Assembly: GCA_021205365.1 (NCBI GenBank)
Contig: JAJPXP010000073.1
Location: 1-64,000 of the forward strand
DNA from: Clostridia bacterium
Lineage (GTDB): Bacteria; Bacillota; Clostridia; Oscillospirales; Butyricicoccaceae
DNA: 64,000 nucleotides
Direction of reading: 5' to 3'
Shown here: positions 27,223-37,672 of the stretch, one piece after another
How the letters are laid out: every line of letters starts with the position of its first letter
Position numbering within the stretch: position 1 is the stretch's first letter
The notes under the pieces: model-generated
What the model was told of the DNA's origin: nothing
Seen by the model: the letters and a program-made list of their open reading frames with translations, nothing else
The model's database searches: none
Position numbers and translations under genes: made by a program

Positions 27223-27679
27223 GATTTTAAGCCTGCTCGGCCTGTGTTTCCGTGCCGGAAAGCTGATAAGCGGTGATGATGCGGTGGCAGATGCTGTTGG
27301 TACAGGTGAGGTAAGGCTGATCCTGTTGGCAGGGGATGCCGGGGCCAATATCACCCGGCGTGCTGCCCGCCATGAAGAGGAAAAAGGTGTTCCAGTTCTT
27401 CGGCTGGAGGACAGTGCACAGGAGCTTGGCTGGGCGTTGGGGCGTAAGCCAACTGCAATCTGCTGCATTACCGATATCGGGTTTGCTGCAGCCGCTGCAA
27501 AAAAGGCAGCTGCCGCAGATGAAAGGTATGCTGAACTGGCACAGCAGCTGAGTCAGAAGAAGACGCGCATTGAATCGCGCCGCGGAAAGAAAAAGCCGCA
27601 TAAAAAGTCCGCACGGAAGCATACGTCCGGCGGCATGAAACAGTCAACCTATACGAAACGTGGAGGTGAACGCGCATGA
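27215..27679 (+). CDS. ylxQ: L7Ae-family RNA-binding protein YlxQ with basic tail
   Basis: 154 residues, longer than the usual 100. The first 100 residues are an L7Ae/L30e-like fold ([20 protein letters not shown], then [12 protein letters not shown]). The last 50 residues are strongly basic and lysine-rich, probably a nucleic-acid-binding tail. ATG 27215 has GGAG 10 bases upstream; ATG 27209 is too close. Overlaps infB by four bases (ATGA). Confidence 0.88.
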   Translation: MHEILSLLGLCFRAGKLISGDDAVADAVGTGEVRLILLAGDAGANITRRAARHEEEKGVPVLRLEDSAQELGWALGRKPTAICCITDIGFAAAAAKKAAAADERYAELAQQLSQKKTRIESRRGKKKPHKKSARKHTSGGMKQSTYTKRGGERA

Positions 27680-30198
27680 GTATTGATAACAAATACCGTG
27701 TACATGAAGTGGCCAAGGATTTTGGCGTGAATACAAAGGACATCACCGATGTGATGACGGAATACTTCACCGCGCCTAAGAACCATATGCAGGTTCTGGA
27801 GGCAGAAGAGCTCAACCTGATCTTTGATTATATGACGAAGAAGAATCCGGTTGAGAACATGGAAGAGGTGCTGAGCAAGCAGGCTGCAGAGCGCAAGGCG
27901 CCGACGACACAGGTTGTCCGCCAGCAGCCGGTGAAGAAGAATGCAAAGCCGGATGGCAAAAAGGAAAACCGCAAGCCGGAACCGAAAAAGCCGGAAGGAA
28001 AGAAGCCGCAGCAGGAGCCAAAGAAGGCAGAAAAGCCAGCTGCTGAAGCAAAAGCAGCACCGGCAGAGCAGAAGCGCGGCAATCGGAATGACAAGAAAAA
28101 GAACCGTCAGCCGGCAAAGCCGCATGAACAGCGTCAGATTCTGCGTCCGCAGGGCGCGGCTTCGGGTGCAGAGGGCACTTCCGCTGTCATCACCGAGGAT
28201 ACCAAGCAGCAGGCCAAGGGCAAGCAGATTCACCGCGTTGATACCCGCGGCGGCGGCAATGTGAACCTGGACCGTTATGATGACCGCATTGATGCTCTCG
28301 TACCGCAGAAAGCGGACCGCATGAAGCAGGGCAAGCAGAAGATCACCCGTAAGGCTGATTCCCGCAAGCCGTTCTCCAACAAGCGCCGTCAGGAGGAGCA
28401 GGAGAAGTTCAAGCGCCTGCAGCGTCAGCAGCAGCAGATCAAGAAGGTCCAGCTCAAGGTTATGATCCCGGATGAGATCAATGTGGGCGAACTGGCTTCC
28501 CGCCTGAAGCGTACCGCAGCAGACGTCATTAAGGAGCTGCTAAAGCTGGGTGTTATGGCGAATATTTCCCAGACCATCGACTTTGATACCGCTGCTATTG
28601 TAGCAGAGGAAATGGGCGCAAAGGTAGAAAAGGAAGTCTTCGTTACCATCGAAGAAAAGCTGTTTGATGAGAGTGAGGACAAGGAAGAAAACCTGGAGCC
28701 GAGAAGCCCGGTTATCGTTGTCATGGGCCACGTAGACCACGGCAAGACCTCTCTGCTGGACTGCATCCGTAAGACCGATGTTGCAGCAGGCGAAGCAGGC
28801 GGTATTACCCAGCATATTGGTGCATACCGCGTCAAGGTAGACGGCCGTCCGATCACCTTCCTGGATACACCGGGTCATGCGGCATTTACCTCCATGCGTG
28901 CACGCGGCGCACAGGTTACGGATATTGCCATTCTGGTAGTTGCAGCAGATGACGGCATCATGCCGCAGACCATCGAAGCGATCAACCATGCAAAAGCAGC
29001 AGAGATTCCGATTATCGTAGCTGTCAATAAGATTGACAAGGAAAATGCAGATCCGGACCGCGTTCTGCAGCAGCTGACGGAGTACGAACTGGTGCCGGAG
29101 GAATGGGGCGGTGAAACCATCGTCTGCAAGATCTCCGCAAAGCAGGGCCTCGGCATTGAGAACCTGCTGGAAATGGTTCTGCTGACCGCAGACGTGCAGG
29201 AGCTGCGTGCAAACCCGAACCGTCAGGCAAAGGGTACCGTCATCGAAGCAAAGCTGGACCGCGGCCGTGGTCCGGTAGCGACGGTACTTGTGCAGAATGG
29301 TACGCTGCATTCTGGAGATACTGTTATTGCAGGCAAGGCAGTTGGCCGTGTACGTGTTATGACCGACGAGCGTGGACGCAAGCTGGAGAATGCAGGTCCG
29401 TCCGTACCGGTTGAGATCATCGGTCTGGGCGATGTGCCGGATGCCGGCGATATTTTCTATGCTGTTGACAACGAGCGCATGGCTCGTGAGCTGGTTGAGC
29501 AGCGCAAGGAGCAGGAAAAGGAAGAACGCAACAAGGCAATGCAGAAGGTTACGCTGGAGAATCTGTTTGATACCATCCAGCAGGGCAATATGAAGGAACT
29601 GAACATCATCATCAAGGCTGACGTTCAGGGTTCTGTAGAAGCTGTCCGTGCATCCCTGCTCAAGCTGACCAACGAAGAAGTACGTGTCAATGTCATTCAC
29701 GGTGCAGTTGGCGCCATCAATGAATCTGATATCATGCTGGCGGCAGCATCCAATGCAATTATTGTCGGCTTTAATGTACGTCCAGAGCGTGCAGCGGCGG
29801 ATTCCGCGCACGATCAGGATGTAGAAATCCGTCTGTACCGCGTCATCTATGACTGCATTGAGGAGATGGAGCAGGCAATGAAGGGCATGCTTGATCCGAA
29901 GTTCAAGGAAGTTGTTGTTGGCCATGCGGAAATCCGCCAGACCTTCAAGGTTTCCGGTGTCGGCACCATTGCGGGCGCATATGTTCAGGACGGCAAGATT
30001 GTCCGTGCCTGCGAGGTACGCATTGTGCGTGACGGCATTGTCATCCATGAGGGCCATCTGAATTCTCTGAAGCGCTTCAAGGACGACGTCAAGGAAGTTG
30101 CAGCAGGCTATGAATGCGGCATGGGCATTGAAAATTACAATGATCTGAAGGAGGGCGACATCATTGAGTCCTTCGTCATGGAGCAGATCAAGGTTTAA
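27676..30198 (+). CDS. infB: Translation initiation factor IF-2
   Basis: 840 residues. A long lysine/glutamine/alanine-rich low-complexity N-terminal region (about residues 55-250), then the IF2_N helix, the GTPase domain with GHVDHGKTS near residue 351, DTPGHAAF and NKIDK, followed by domains II-IV that bind fMet-tRNA. Brings initiator tRNA to the 30S subunit. Translationally coupled to ylxQ. Confidence 0.98.
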   Translation: MSIDNKYRVHEVAKDFGVNTKDITDVMTEYFTAPKNHMQVLEAEELNLIFDYMTKKNPVENMEEVLSKQAAERKAPTTQVVRQQPVKKNAKPDGKKENRKPEPKKPEGKKPQQEPKKAEKPAAEAKAAPAEQKRGNRNDKKKNRQPAKPHEQRQILRPQGAASGAEGTSAVITEDTKQQAKGKQIHRVDTRGGGNVNLDRYDDRIDALVPQKADRMKQGKQKITRKADSRKPFSNKRRQEEQEKFKRLQRQQQQIKKVQLKVMIPDEINVGELASRLKRTAADVIKELLKLGVMANISQTIDFDTAAIVAEEMGAKVEKEVFVTIEEKLFDESEDKEENLEPRSPVIVVMGHVDHGKTSLLDCIRKTDVAAGEAGGITQHIGAYRVKVDGRPITFLDTPGHAAFTSMRARGAQVTDIAILVVAADDGIMPQTIEAINHAKAAEIPIIVAVNKIDKENADPDRVLQQLTEYELVPEEWGGETIVCKISAKQGLGIENLLEMVLLTADVQELRANPNRQAKGTVIEAKLDRGRGPVATVLVQNGTLHSGDTVIAGKAVGRVRVMTDERGRKLENAGPSVPVEIIGLGDVPDAGDIFYAVDNERMARELVEQRKEQEKEERNKAMQKVTLENLFDTIQQGNMKELNIIIKADVQGSVEAVRASLLKLTNEEVRVNVIHGAVGAINESDIMLAAASNAIIVGFNVRPERAAADSAHDQDVEIRLYRVIYDCIEEMEQAMKGMLDPKFKEVVVGHAEIRQTFKVSGVGTIAGAYVQDGKIVRACEVRIVRDGIVIHEGHLNSLKRFKDDVKEVAAGYECGMGIENYNDLKEGDIIESFVMEQIKV

Positions 30199-30289
30199 TT
30201 GTTAAAAAAAGCAATCCGATACCGCGGGTGGGTGCGTCAGGAAAATCGCCGCCCGCCTGCGGTTTTTCATGTAAAGAAGGAGAAAAGCT

Positions 30290-30643
30290 ATGTCTCAGAG
30301 GAGCGAACGCATCAGCGAAGAGTTCCAGAAAGCATTGTCGGAATCCATCCGTACACTGAAAGACCCGAGAGTGCATGAAGCAATGGTTTCCGTTACCCGT
30401 TGTGAGGTAACCGGCGACCTGCGCTATGCCAAGGCATATATCAGCGTATTTGGTTCCGAGCAGCAGAAGAAGGACGTTATGCGCGGGCTGAAATCCGCAG
30501 GAGGCTATCTGCGCCGGGAATGCGCAGCGAAAATCCGTATGCGCTATGCACCGGAGATTGTTTTCACACTGGATGATTCCATCACCCATGGCGCGCATAT
30601 CAATGATGTCCTGCATAATCTGGAACGGGAGGGAAAGCTGTGA
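30290..30643 (+). CDS. rbfA: Ribosome-binding factor A
   Basis: 117 residues. RSERISEEFQKALSESIRTLKDPR, VTRCEVTGDLRYAKAYISVFG, and LDDSITHGAHINDVL. KH-fold 30S maturation factor. Its last four bases overlap the GTG of nrnA. Confidence 0.95.
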   Translation: MSQRSERISEEFQKALSESIRTLKDPRVHEAMVSVTRCEVTGDLRYAKAYISVFGSEQQKKDVMRGLKSAGGYLRRECAAKIRMRYAPEIVFTLDDSITHGAHINDVLHNLEREGKL

Positions 30644-31599
30644 TTGGAACAGTATCCCGTACAGCTGAGGTATTAAAGGAAAAGGATCATTTCCTGATTC
30701 TGACACACCGCCGTCCGGACGGCGATACAACCGGCAGCGCAGGCGCGCTGTGCCTCGCCCTGCGCAAACTGGGCAAAACTGCTTATACAGCAGAAAACAA
30801 GGGCGTTACACGGCGTTATGGCAGCTATATCCAGCCTTATTACGCACCAGAGGACTTTGTGCCGGGCTGTGTTGTGGCAGTGGATTGTGCTGCACCGGAT
30901 ATGCTTCCACCGGAAATGGCAATGTATGCAGACCGTGTGGATGTGGTCATTGACCATCACGGCTCAAATCTGGGCTTCGGCAAGGTAAATCTGGTCGGCG
31001 GGCATTATGCTGCTTGCGCGGAAATCATCTGTGAAGTTGTCGAAACCATGGGCATTGAGCTGGATATGGACATCGCAAAGGGCATTTATGTCGGTGCATC
31101 TACCGATACTGGCTGCTTTAAATTTTCCAATACTACATCCAACACGCATCTTGTCGCGGCAAAGTGTCTGGATGCTGGTGTTGACGGCGGCGAAATTAAC
31201 CGTGCACTCTTTGAAACGAAATCCCGTGCACGCTATGAGATCGAACGCATGTTGTTCGGGAGCATGGAGTTTTACCATGACAATAAAATTGCAGTAGCCC
31301 TGATTAAGCTGGAGGACCGCAAGCGCACTGGAGCGGACTGGGATGATTTGGACGCCATTGCTGGCATTCCACGCCAGATTGAAGGCGTAGAAGTCGGTTT
31401 GACACTGACTGAGCTGGAAAGCGGGGAAACCAAGGTTTCCGTCCGCACAACAAAGGAAGTAGATGCAGCAGCGATCTGCATGCAGGTCGGCGGCGGCGGA
31501 CATCTGCGTGCTGCGGGCGCAACATTGCCGTGCGGCTCTGCCGAGGCGGTTCAGCGTATGCTGGAAGCGACAGAAAAGGTGTATCGTGGCGAAGCATGA
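30640..31599 (+). CDS. nrnA: Bifunctional oligoribonuclease / pAp phosphatase (DHH family)
   Basis: 319 residues. DHH-domain motifs HRRPDGDTTGS, VDCA, VIDHHGSN and STDTGCFKFSNT, and the C-terminal DHHA1 motif GGGGHLRAAG. Degrades nanoRNAs and dephosphorylates 3'-phosphoadenosine 5'-phosphate. GTG start within the end of rbfA. Usual place in Firmicutes nus operons. Confidence 0.93.
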   Translation: MIGTVSRTAEVLKEKDHFLILTHRRPDGDTTGSAGALCLALRKLGKTAYTAENKGVTRRYGSYIQPYYAPEDFVPGCVVAVDCAAPDMLPPEMAMYADRVDVVIDHHGSNLGFGKVNLVGGHYAACAEIICEVVETMGIELDMDIAKGIYVGASTDTGCFKFSNTTSNTHLVAAKCLDAGVDGGEINRALFETKSRARYEIERMLFGSMEFYHDNKIAVALIKLEDRKRTGADWDDLDAIAGIPRQIEGVEVGLTLTELESGETKVSVRTTKEVDAAAICMQVGGGGHLRAAGATLPCGSAEAVQRMLEATEKVYRGEA

Positions 31600-32509
31600 A
31601 TCACGCTATAACGGCGTTTTAATTGTAAATAAACCGCAGGATTTCACATCGTTTGACGTCGTTGCCAAGCTCAGAGGAATCCTGCATGAAAGGCGTATCG
31701 GACATGGCGGAACACTTGATCCGATGGCAACGGGTGTTCTGCCAGTGTTCATTGGCGGCGCAACCAAAGCTGCTGATATGGCAGCGGCACAGGCGAAGGA
31801 ATATATTGCCGGATTTTCTCTCGGCTATGCCACCGATACGCAGGACAGCACCGGAACTGAGATTGCACGGTCAGATAAAACGGTGTCACAGCAGCAGCTG
31901 CAAGCAGCTGTCGCTGCCATGCAGGGCGAGCAGCAGCAGCTGCCACCGATGTATTCCGCGGTGAAGGTAAACGGCCAGCGGCTGTATGACCTTGCGCGCA
32001 AGGGCGTAGAGGTGGAACGAAAGCCCCGGCCGATTACCGTACATGAGGCAGAACTGCTGGAATTTGACGAGGTATCCCAATGTGGCAAACTCCGTTTTCT
32101 TTGCTCTAAGGGCACCTACGTGCGCACTTTGGTACATGATATGGGTGCAGCGCTGGGAACCTGTGCAGTTATGACCGCGCTGCAGCGCACCATGAGTGGA
32201 CGCTATACATTGGAGCAGAGCTATACGCTGGAACAGCTGCAGGCGGCAGCAGATGCAGGTGAAATACAAAGCCTGCTGCTGGAAACCGACAGCCTGTTCA
32301 TGATGTATCCGGCAGTCACGATAGACGATTATGGTTATGGACGGGCGAAGAACGGTGCTTTTATCACACCGGAGCATGTAACCGATATGCCGCAGGAGGC
32401 GGGAACGCTTTGCCGCGTGTACTATAACGGTGAATTTTGGATGCTGGGACGTGTGGATGCACTGGATCGGGGCGGTCTGGCGCTGTTTTATGAAAAAAGA
32501 TTCCGGTGA
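31586..32509 (+). CDS. truB: tRNA pseudouridine-55 synthase TruB
   Basis: 307 residues. Catalytic aspartate in GHGGTLDPMATGVL, then YTATFKLG-like EYIAGFSLGYATDT, PPMYSAVKVNGQRLYDLAR and CSKGTYVRTLVHDMG. The GTG at 31586 is chosen; it overlaps nrnA by 14 bases and gives the family N-terminus. The open frame extends further upstream but only inside nrnA. Confidence 0.95.
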   Translation: MAKHESRYNGVLIVNKPQDFTSFDVVAKLRGILHERRIGHGGTLDPMATGVLPVFIGGATKAADMAAAQAKEYIAGFSLGYATDTQDSTGTEIARSDKTVSQQQLQAAVAAMQGEQQQLPPMYSAVKVNGQRLYDLARKGVEVERKPRPITVHEAELLEFDEVSQCGKLRFLCSKGTYVRTLVHDMGAALGTCAVMTALQRTMSGRYTLEQSYTLEQLQAAADAGEIQSLLLETDSLFMMYPAVTIDDYGYGRAKNGAFITPEHVTDMPQEAGTLCRVYYNGEFWMLGRVDALDRGGLALFYEKRFR

Positions 32510-32545
32510 TGTACGGCAGAGCCGGAGGGAAGAGGATGAACCATC

Positions 32546-33466
32546 ATGATAGAGAAAGATGCAAAACGTGCCATTGCACTGGGATATTTTGACGGTGTAC
32601 ACTGTGGTCATCAGGCATTGATGAAGCTGGCAGTACAGCGTGCAAGTGAAAACGGTGCAGTGTCTTCGGTTTTCACATTTGATGTACATCCGGATACTGT
32701 CATCACAGGGCAGCCGGTTCCGCTGATTACATCGGAGGCATGCAGAGGTGCGGAAATCCGGGACCGCGGTGGCGTGGATGAGGTTATCTTTGCGCATTTT
32801 AATGAAGAACTGCGCAATATGGACTGGAAAACATTTGTCGATGATATGCTCGTAGAGCAGTTCCATGCATGCTGGATTATCACCGGGCGCAATAACCGGT
32901 TTGGCTATCGCGGACAGGGTACGCCGGAACGTTTACAGGCGGAATGCGCACGGCTGGGAATTGGCTGTGATATCGTCGAAAGCGTCAAGATTGACAATAT
33001 TGTTGTCAGCTCGACGTATATCCGCCAGCAGCTTTCTATGGGCAATATGGAGCGTGCAGCAGAATTTCTGGGACATCCATATACCATTGCAGGTATGGTA
33101 CAGCATGGACGGCGTGTAGGACGCACGCTGGGGTACCGCACTGTGAATCTGGAGCTGCCGGAGGAGATGCAGGCGCCGCCGTTTGGCGTGTATGTATCCC
33201 GTGTGATAGCAGATGGGGAAACGCATATGGCTGTCACCAATATCGGTGTACATCCGACCTTTGGCTTGGGTGACAGGGCATGTGTAGAGCCGCATATTCT
33301 GGATTTCGGCGGGGATTTGTATGGAAAATTCATTCAGGTGGAGCTGCTGCATTTTCTGCGTCCAGAGCGCCAGTTTGATGACAGCGAGCTGCTGAAGCAG
33401 GCGATTGCCGCTGATATTGCACATACCAGAGAATATTTTGAAGAAAACGGAAAGACGAAAAAGTAA
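32546..33466 (+). CDS. ribF: Bifunctional riboflavin kinase / FAD synthetase
   Basis: 306 residues. N-terminal FMN adenylyltransferase with GYFDGVHCGHQAL and VSSTYIRQQLSMG; C-terminal riboflavin kinase from about residue 185. The kinase PTAN motif is altered to RTVN (threonine and asparagine kept) in GRTLGYRTVNLELP, and the region after LITSE has IITGRNNRFGYRG instead of the more usual VGxDFRFG. Makes FMN and FAD from riboflavin. Last gene of the nus operon. Confidence 0.92.
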   Translation: MIEKDAKRAIALGYFDGVHCGHQALMKLAVQRASENGAVSSVFTFDVHPDTVITGQPVPLITSEACRGAEIRDRGGVDEVIFAHFNEELRNMDWKTFVDDMLVEQFHACWIITGRNNRFGYRGQGTPERLQAECARLGIGCDIVESVKIDNIVVSSTYIRQQLSMGNMERAAEFLGHPYTIAGMVQHGRRVGRTLGYRTVNLELPEEMQAPPFGVYVSRVIADGETHMAVTNIGVHPTFGLGDRACVEPHILDFGGDLYGKFIQVELLHFLRPERQFDDSELLKQAIAADIAHTREYFEENGKTKK

Positions 33467-33598
33467 GTGCTTTGCGCAGGCCGGGCAACTCTCCCGATAC
33501 CAGTTTGCGAATCTGTTCGAAAACGATGGCGGGCTTGCTTTACGGAAGCCGGCGTTTGGATAACCTGCACCGGAAATCCGTCACGGCTGCGCCGTTCT
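33467..33598. other. Intergenic region after ribF
   Basis: No gene seen. The sequence is GC-rich with several short GCCGG/CCGGC repeats that could pair, but I cannot assign a known structure. A terminator follows at 33599. Confidence 0.4.
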
Positions 33599-33624
33599 AC
33601 CTCCCTCATCTGAGGGAGGTTTTG
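33599..33624 (+). terminator. Terminator of the nus operon
   Basis: ACCTCCCTC/GAGGGAGGT stem with loop ATCT, tail TTTGT. Confidence 0.85.
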
Positions 33625-33696
33625 TATTCTACACCGGGAAAACATGAAAATGAGAGAAAAATATGCTGTTTTCTGTAACTTTTCAATAAAACTTCC

Positions 33697-33725
33697 TTGA
33701 AATAGGAAGGAAAAAAGCATATTAT
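33697..33725 (+). promoter_or_regulatory. Sigma-A promoter of trmL-degV
   Basis: TTGAAA - 17 bp - TATTAT, 65 bases before trmL. Confidence 0.6.
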
Positions 33726-33790
33726 AAGTACAAGGCAGCCGATAGGTATTTACCTTATGGTGTGTCAGGTTTTGAAGAAGGGGAAACAAT

Positions 33791-34276
33791 ATGCTTGGCA
33801 TTGTTTTGGTGGAGCCGGAAATTCCACAGAATACCGGCAATATTGCACGCACCTGTGCCGTTACCGGCTGTGTGCTGCATCTGGTCGGCCCATTGGGCTT
33901 TCAAATTACAGATAAATACCTGAAACGTGCAGGTCTGGATTATTGGCATCTGTTAGACATACGCTATTATGATTCGCTGGACGAGTTTTGGGAAAAGAAT
34001 CCAAATGGAACATATTTTTACGCGACCAGTAAGGGGCAGCAGCGCCATACAGATGTTACATATCCGCCAGACGCCTATCTGTTATTCGGAAAGGAAACAA
34101 AGGGACTGCCGGAAAAGCTGCTGACAGCAAATCCGGAACGCTGTGTGCGGATTCCGATGCGGGAAGGTGCACGATGTCTGAATTTATCCAATAGTGTTGC
34201 TGTTGTGGTGTATGAAGCATTGCGGCAGAATGACTTTGCGGACCTGTGCAATGCAGGGCCATTCCCGGAGGTATAG
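33791..34276 (+). CDS. trmL: tRNA (cytidine/uridine-34 2'-O)-methyltransferase
   Basis: 161 residues, the short SPOUT-class form. GIVLVEPEIPQNTGNIARTC at the N-terminus, LLFGKETKGLP in the middle and RCLNLSNSVAVVVYE at the C-terminal knot, where S-adenosylmethionine binds. Methylates the wobble ribose of some leucine tRNAs. The DegV gene starts one base after its stop. Confidence 0.94.
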   Translation: MLGIVLVEPEIPQNTGNIARTCAVTGCVLHLVGPLGFQITDKYLKRAGLDYWHLLDIRYYDSLDEFWEKNPNGTYFYATSKGQQRHTDVTYPPDAYLLFGKETKGLPEKLLTANPERCVRIPMREGARCLNLSNSVAVVVYEALRQNDFADLCNAGPFPEV

Positions 34277-34277
34277 A

Positions 34278-35156
34278 ATGGATATGGAGAAAATTTGTAT
34301 TTTTACGGATTCTGCTGCTGATCTCATCCATGAGGAAGCGGAACGTTGGAATATAGAAATTATGCCGTTGCGGGTCACCGTGGACGGGAAAACCTATCTC
34401 GAGTATTACGATATTACGCCGGAGGAATACTGGAAGCTGCTGATAGAGAGCAAGGATTTTCCACAGACTTCCCAGGTCAGCATGGAAAGCTTCTTGGATC
34501 TTTATAAAAAGGCAAAGGAAGACGGCTGCACCCATGTCATTGGCGTGCTGATTAACAGCAAAGGCTCTGGTACTTATCAGGCAGCCTGCATTACCAGGGA
34601 CATGTTTTATGACGAATATGGAAAAGATATGGTTATTGAGCTGATTGACTCCCTGTGCTATTCCTACACCTACGGCAAGGTGGCAGTTACCGGCGCAAAA
34701 ATGCGTGAGGAAGGCAAATCCTTTGCGGAAATTCTGGCGGAGATGAACAGCCTTGTCAAGGGCATGAAGGCATACGTCGGTATTTATAACCTGCGTATCC
34801 TGCGCAAGAGCGGCCGTATTTCCGGCGGCGCTGCCTTTGTGGGCGATGCGCTTGGTCTGCGCCCGCTTGCTGTTGTCTTCAACGGCGCAGTCGATGTCAT
34901 GTGTAAGGTGCGTGGCGACAAGGCTGTGGCCAATAAGCTGGTTGAGCTGGCTGTCCGGGATGCCGTTGATAAGGAGCATCAGACAATTGAGATTGCCCAT
35001 GGCGCAGTACCGGAGGCGCAGATTGCGGTGTTGGAGAAAAAGCTGCTGGAAGCAGGATTTGCTGCCGTTAACCGCAGGCCGCTGGGTATTATGGTCACAT
35101 CGAACACCGGTCCGCAGGCGCTGGGCATCATTTTCCGCGGTGCTCCGCGGGCATAA
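34278..35156 (+). CDS. DegV-family fatty-acid-binding protein
   Basis: 292 residues. CIFTDSAADL at the N-terminus, QVSMESFLDLY, GVLINSKGSGTYQ and the LRKSGRISGGAAFVGDALGLRP block are the DegV signature. Family members hold a fatty acid; some (FakB) present it to the kinase FakA for phosphorylation. No fakA lies in the window, so the partner is unknown. ATG 34278 follows GGAGG at 6 bases. Confidence 0.92.
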   Translation: MDMEKICIFTDSAADLIHEEAERWNIEIMPLRVTVDGKTYLEYYDITPEEYWKLLIESKDFPQTSQVSMESFLDLYKKAKEDGCTHVIGVLINSKGSGTYQAACITRDMFYDEYGKDMVIELIDSLCYSYTYGKVAVTGAKMREEGKSFAEILAEMNSLVKGMKAYVGIYNLRILRKSGRISGGAAFVGDALGLRPLAVVFNGAVDVMCKVRGDKAVANKLVELAVRDAVDKEHQTIEIAHGAVPEAQIAVLEKKLLEAGFAAVNRRPLGIMVTSNTGPQALGIIFRGAPRA

Positions 35157-35212
35157 ATCCGGTCTTTTGCCGAAAAAATCGGAAAAAATGCATATTTTTT
35201 AATAAAATCATC

Positions 35213-35241
35213 TTGAAAAGTATGCCATAAGACGGTATAAT
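35213..35241 (+). promoter_or_regulatory. Sigma-A promoter of pgk
   Basis: TTGAAA - 17 bp - TATAAT, about 80 bases before the pgk start. Confidence 0.75.
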
Positions 35242-35320
35242 TTTCCCGTGAGAACGTAACAATTTTTATGTTTTCACCCGAAAGTGTACGTTGTTCCAGT
35301 TATTTAAGGAGTGTTATACA

Positions 35321-36526
35321 ATGGAGTACAATAAGAAGAGTGTCGTAGACATCGATGTATCGGGCAAGAAAGTTCTGCTTCGCTGTGACTTCAATGTTCC
35401 GATGGCCAAGGACGGAAGCGGCGTCATCACGGATGACAAGCGTATCCGTGCGGCTCTGCCGACGATCCAGTACCTGCTGGAGCAGAATGCTGCAGTAATT
35501 GCATGCTCCCATATGGGCAAGCCGAAGGGCGAATGGAAGCCGGAGCTTTCCATGGCACCGGTTGCTGCACGTCTGAGCGAGCTGCTGGGCAAGGAAGTTA
35601 TTCTGGCTAAGGATATCGTGGGCGATGATGCAAAGGCAAAGGCTGCTGCACTGAAGCCGGGTGAAATCCTGCTGCTGGAGAACCTGAGATATGACAAGGG
35701 CGAAACCAAGAACAATCCGGACTTTGCCAAGGCTCTGGCTGATCTGGCCGGCGAAGATGGCGTTTACGTTTCCGATGCATTCGGTACCGTACACCGCGCA
35801 CATGCTTCCACCGCTGGCGTAGCAGCTTACCTGCCGGCAGTATCCGGTTACCTGATCCAGAAGGAGCTGGACGTAATCGGCGGCGCACTGGCTGCACCGA
35901 AGCGTCCGCTGGTTGCTATTCTGGGCGGTTCCAAGGTTTCTTCTAAGATTGGCGTTATCAACAACCTGCTGGAAATCGCTGATACCATCATCATCGGCGG
36001 CGGTATGGCATATACCTTCTCCGCTGCACAGGGCGGCACCATCGGTGATTCCCTGCTGGAGGAAGACTGGAAGTCTTATTCCCTTGAAATGATTGAAAAG
36101 GCAAAGGCTAAGGGCGTTAAGCTGCTGCTGCCGGTTGATACCGTAATTGCTGATCAGTTCGCACCGGACGCTGCTTCTGACGTTGTCGAGGCTGGCAAGA
36201 TTCCGGAAGGCTGGCAGGGCCTGGATATCGGACCGAAGACGGTTGAGCTGTACTGTGACGCAGTAAAGGATGCAGGTACTGTCATCTGGAATGGCCCGAT
36301 GGGCGTATTTGAATTTGAGAAGTTTGCAGTTGGTACTAAGGCAGTTGCAGAGGCACTGAGCAAGACCGACGCAATCACCATCATCGGCGGCGGCGACTCC
36401 GCAGCAGCTGTACAGCAGCTGGGCTACGCTGACAAGATGACCCATATCTCCACAGGCGGCGGCGCTTCTCTGGAGTTTATGGAGGGCAAGGTTCTGCCGG
36501 GTATCGCTTGCCTGCAGGACAAGTAA
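35321..36526 (+). CDS. pgk: Phosphoglycerate kinase
   Basis: 401 residues. [14 protein letters not shown] start, [36 protein letters not shown], and the C-terminal nucleotide loop GGGDSAAAV. Makes ATP from 1,3-bisphosphoglycerate. ATG 35321 is 9 bases after AAGGAG; an ATG at 35291 lies before that site. Codon use is as biased as in the ribosomal genes, indicating high expression. gapA is not adjacent, unlike many Firmicutes. Confidence 0.98.
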   Translation: MEYNKKSVVDIDVSGKKVLLRCDFNVPMAKDGSGVITDDKRIRAALPTIQYLLEQNAAVIACSHMGKPKGEWKPELSMAPVAARLSELLGKEVILAKDIVGDDAKAKAAALKPGEILLLENLRYDKGETKNNPDFAKALADLAGEDGVYVSDAFGTVHRAHASTAGVAAYLPAVSGYLIQKELDVIGGALAAPKRPLVAILGGSKVSSKIGVINNLLEIADTIIIGGGMAYTFSAAQGGTIGDSLLEEDWKSYSLEMIEKAKAKGVKLLLPVDTVIADQFAPDAASDVVEAGKIPEGWQGLDIGPKTVELYCDAVKDAGTVIWNGPMGVFEFEKFAVGTKAVAEALSKTDAITIIGGGDSAAAVQQLGYADKMTHISTGGGASLEFMEGKVLPGIACLQDK

Positions 36527-36546
36527 TTTTTTCGTTCAGTCCGTTC

Positions 36547-36570
36547 TCCCTCAGTCCCATGAGGGAGACG
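36547..36570 (+). other. Hairpin between pgk and tpiA
   Basis: CTCCCTCA/TGAGGGAG with loop GTCCCA. No T-run, so tpiA is probably on the same transcript; the hairpin may stabilise mRNA ends. Confidence 0.5.
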
Positions 36571-36622
36571 CTGAAATATAAATTTTAACAACAAGGATTT
36601 TTCAGGAAGGGGAAAACCAAAT

Positions 36623-37411
36623 ATGAATCGCAGATATCGCAAGACTATTATCGCTGGTAACTGGAAGATGAACATGACCCCGAGCCAGGCAAAGGCTCTG
36701 ATCGAAGAGCTGAAGCCGATGGTAAGCAAGGTCAAGTGGTGTGAGATGGTACTGTGTGTACCGTATGTTGACATTCCGACTGCTGTTAAGGCTGCTAAGG
36801 GCTCCAAGATTGCAATCGGCGCTGAGAACATGCACTTTGAGCCGAAGGGCGCGTACACAGGTGAAGTTTCCGCTGATATGCTGAAGGAATGTGGCGTTAA
36901 GTATGTTATCATTGGCCATTCTGAGCGCCGTCAGTACTTTGCAGAAACCGATGAGACTGTAAACAAGAAGGTTAAGGTTGCGCTGGAAGCAGGCTTCCGT
37001 CCGATCGTTTGTGTTGGCGAGTCTCTGGATGAGCGCGAGCAGGACATCTGGTCTGAGATCGTTCGCAAGCAGGTTAAGTGCGCTGTTCAGGGTGTATCCG
37101 TTGACGACATCAAGAAGGTTGTCATCGCTTACGAGCCGATCTGGGCAATCGGCACTGGCAAGACTGCTACTGCTGACCAGGCTAACGAAGTTTGCTCCGC
37201 AATCCGTGACTGCCTGAGAGAGCTGTATGGCGCTCGCGCTGCTCGTGCAATCACCATCCAGTACGGTGGTTCCATGAACGCAAAGAACGCAGCTGAGCTG
37301 CTGAGCAAGCCGGATGTAGACGGCGGCCTGATTGGCGGCGCTTCTCTGAAGGCTCCGGACTTCTGCGCTATCATTGAAGCTGCACAGGATCCGGTTCCGG
37401 CAGCAGAGTAA
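36623..37411 (+). CDS. tpiA: Triosephosphate isomerase
   Basis: 262 residues. AGNWKMN (catalytic lysine), IGHSERR (histidine) and [15 protein letters not shown] (glutamate), ending YGGSMNAKN and GGLIGGASL. Interconverts dihydroxyacetone phosphate and glyceraldehyde 3-phosphate. Strong codon bias like pgk. Confidence 0.98.
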   Translation: MNRRYRKTIIAGNWKMNMTPSQAKALIEELKPMVSKVKWCEMVLCVPYVDIPTAVKAAKGSKIAIGAENMHFEPKGAYTGEVSADMLKECGVKYVIIGHSERRQYFAETDETVNKKVKVALEAGFRPIVCVGESLDEREQDIWSEIVRKQVKCAVQGVSVDDIKKVVIAYEPIWAIGTGKTATADQANEVCSAIRDCLRELYGARAARAITIQYGGSMNAKNAAELLSKPDVDGGLIGGASLKAPDFCAIIEAAQDPVPAAE

Positions 37412-37426
37412 TTTTTAGAATGTATC

Positions 37427-37476
37427 ATCGGCGGGCTGCTTTCAGTATCAGGTAGTCCGCCGATATGCTGTTTTTC
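37427..37476 (+). terminator. Terminator after tpiA
   Basis: ATCGGCGGGCT pairs with AGTCCGCCGAT (one G-U), followed by ATGCTGTTTTT. Bases 37477-37672 hold no gene and no clear promoter. Confidence 0.65.
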
Positions 37477-37672
37477 AGGAAATTGTCGATTATTGAGAAT
37501 GTTTTGGCAGTATCCTGAAATATCATAATTCCCCTTCACGAGAATACAACCCCAACAATCCGTGCAGAATAAAGCATTCCTGGGATGAAGGAGACTGCAC
37601 TTTAGAATATTTTGGTCTTATTGCAGAAATAGCACTGCATTTATCTGAAAATTTGGAGAAACGAGGTTAATT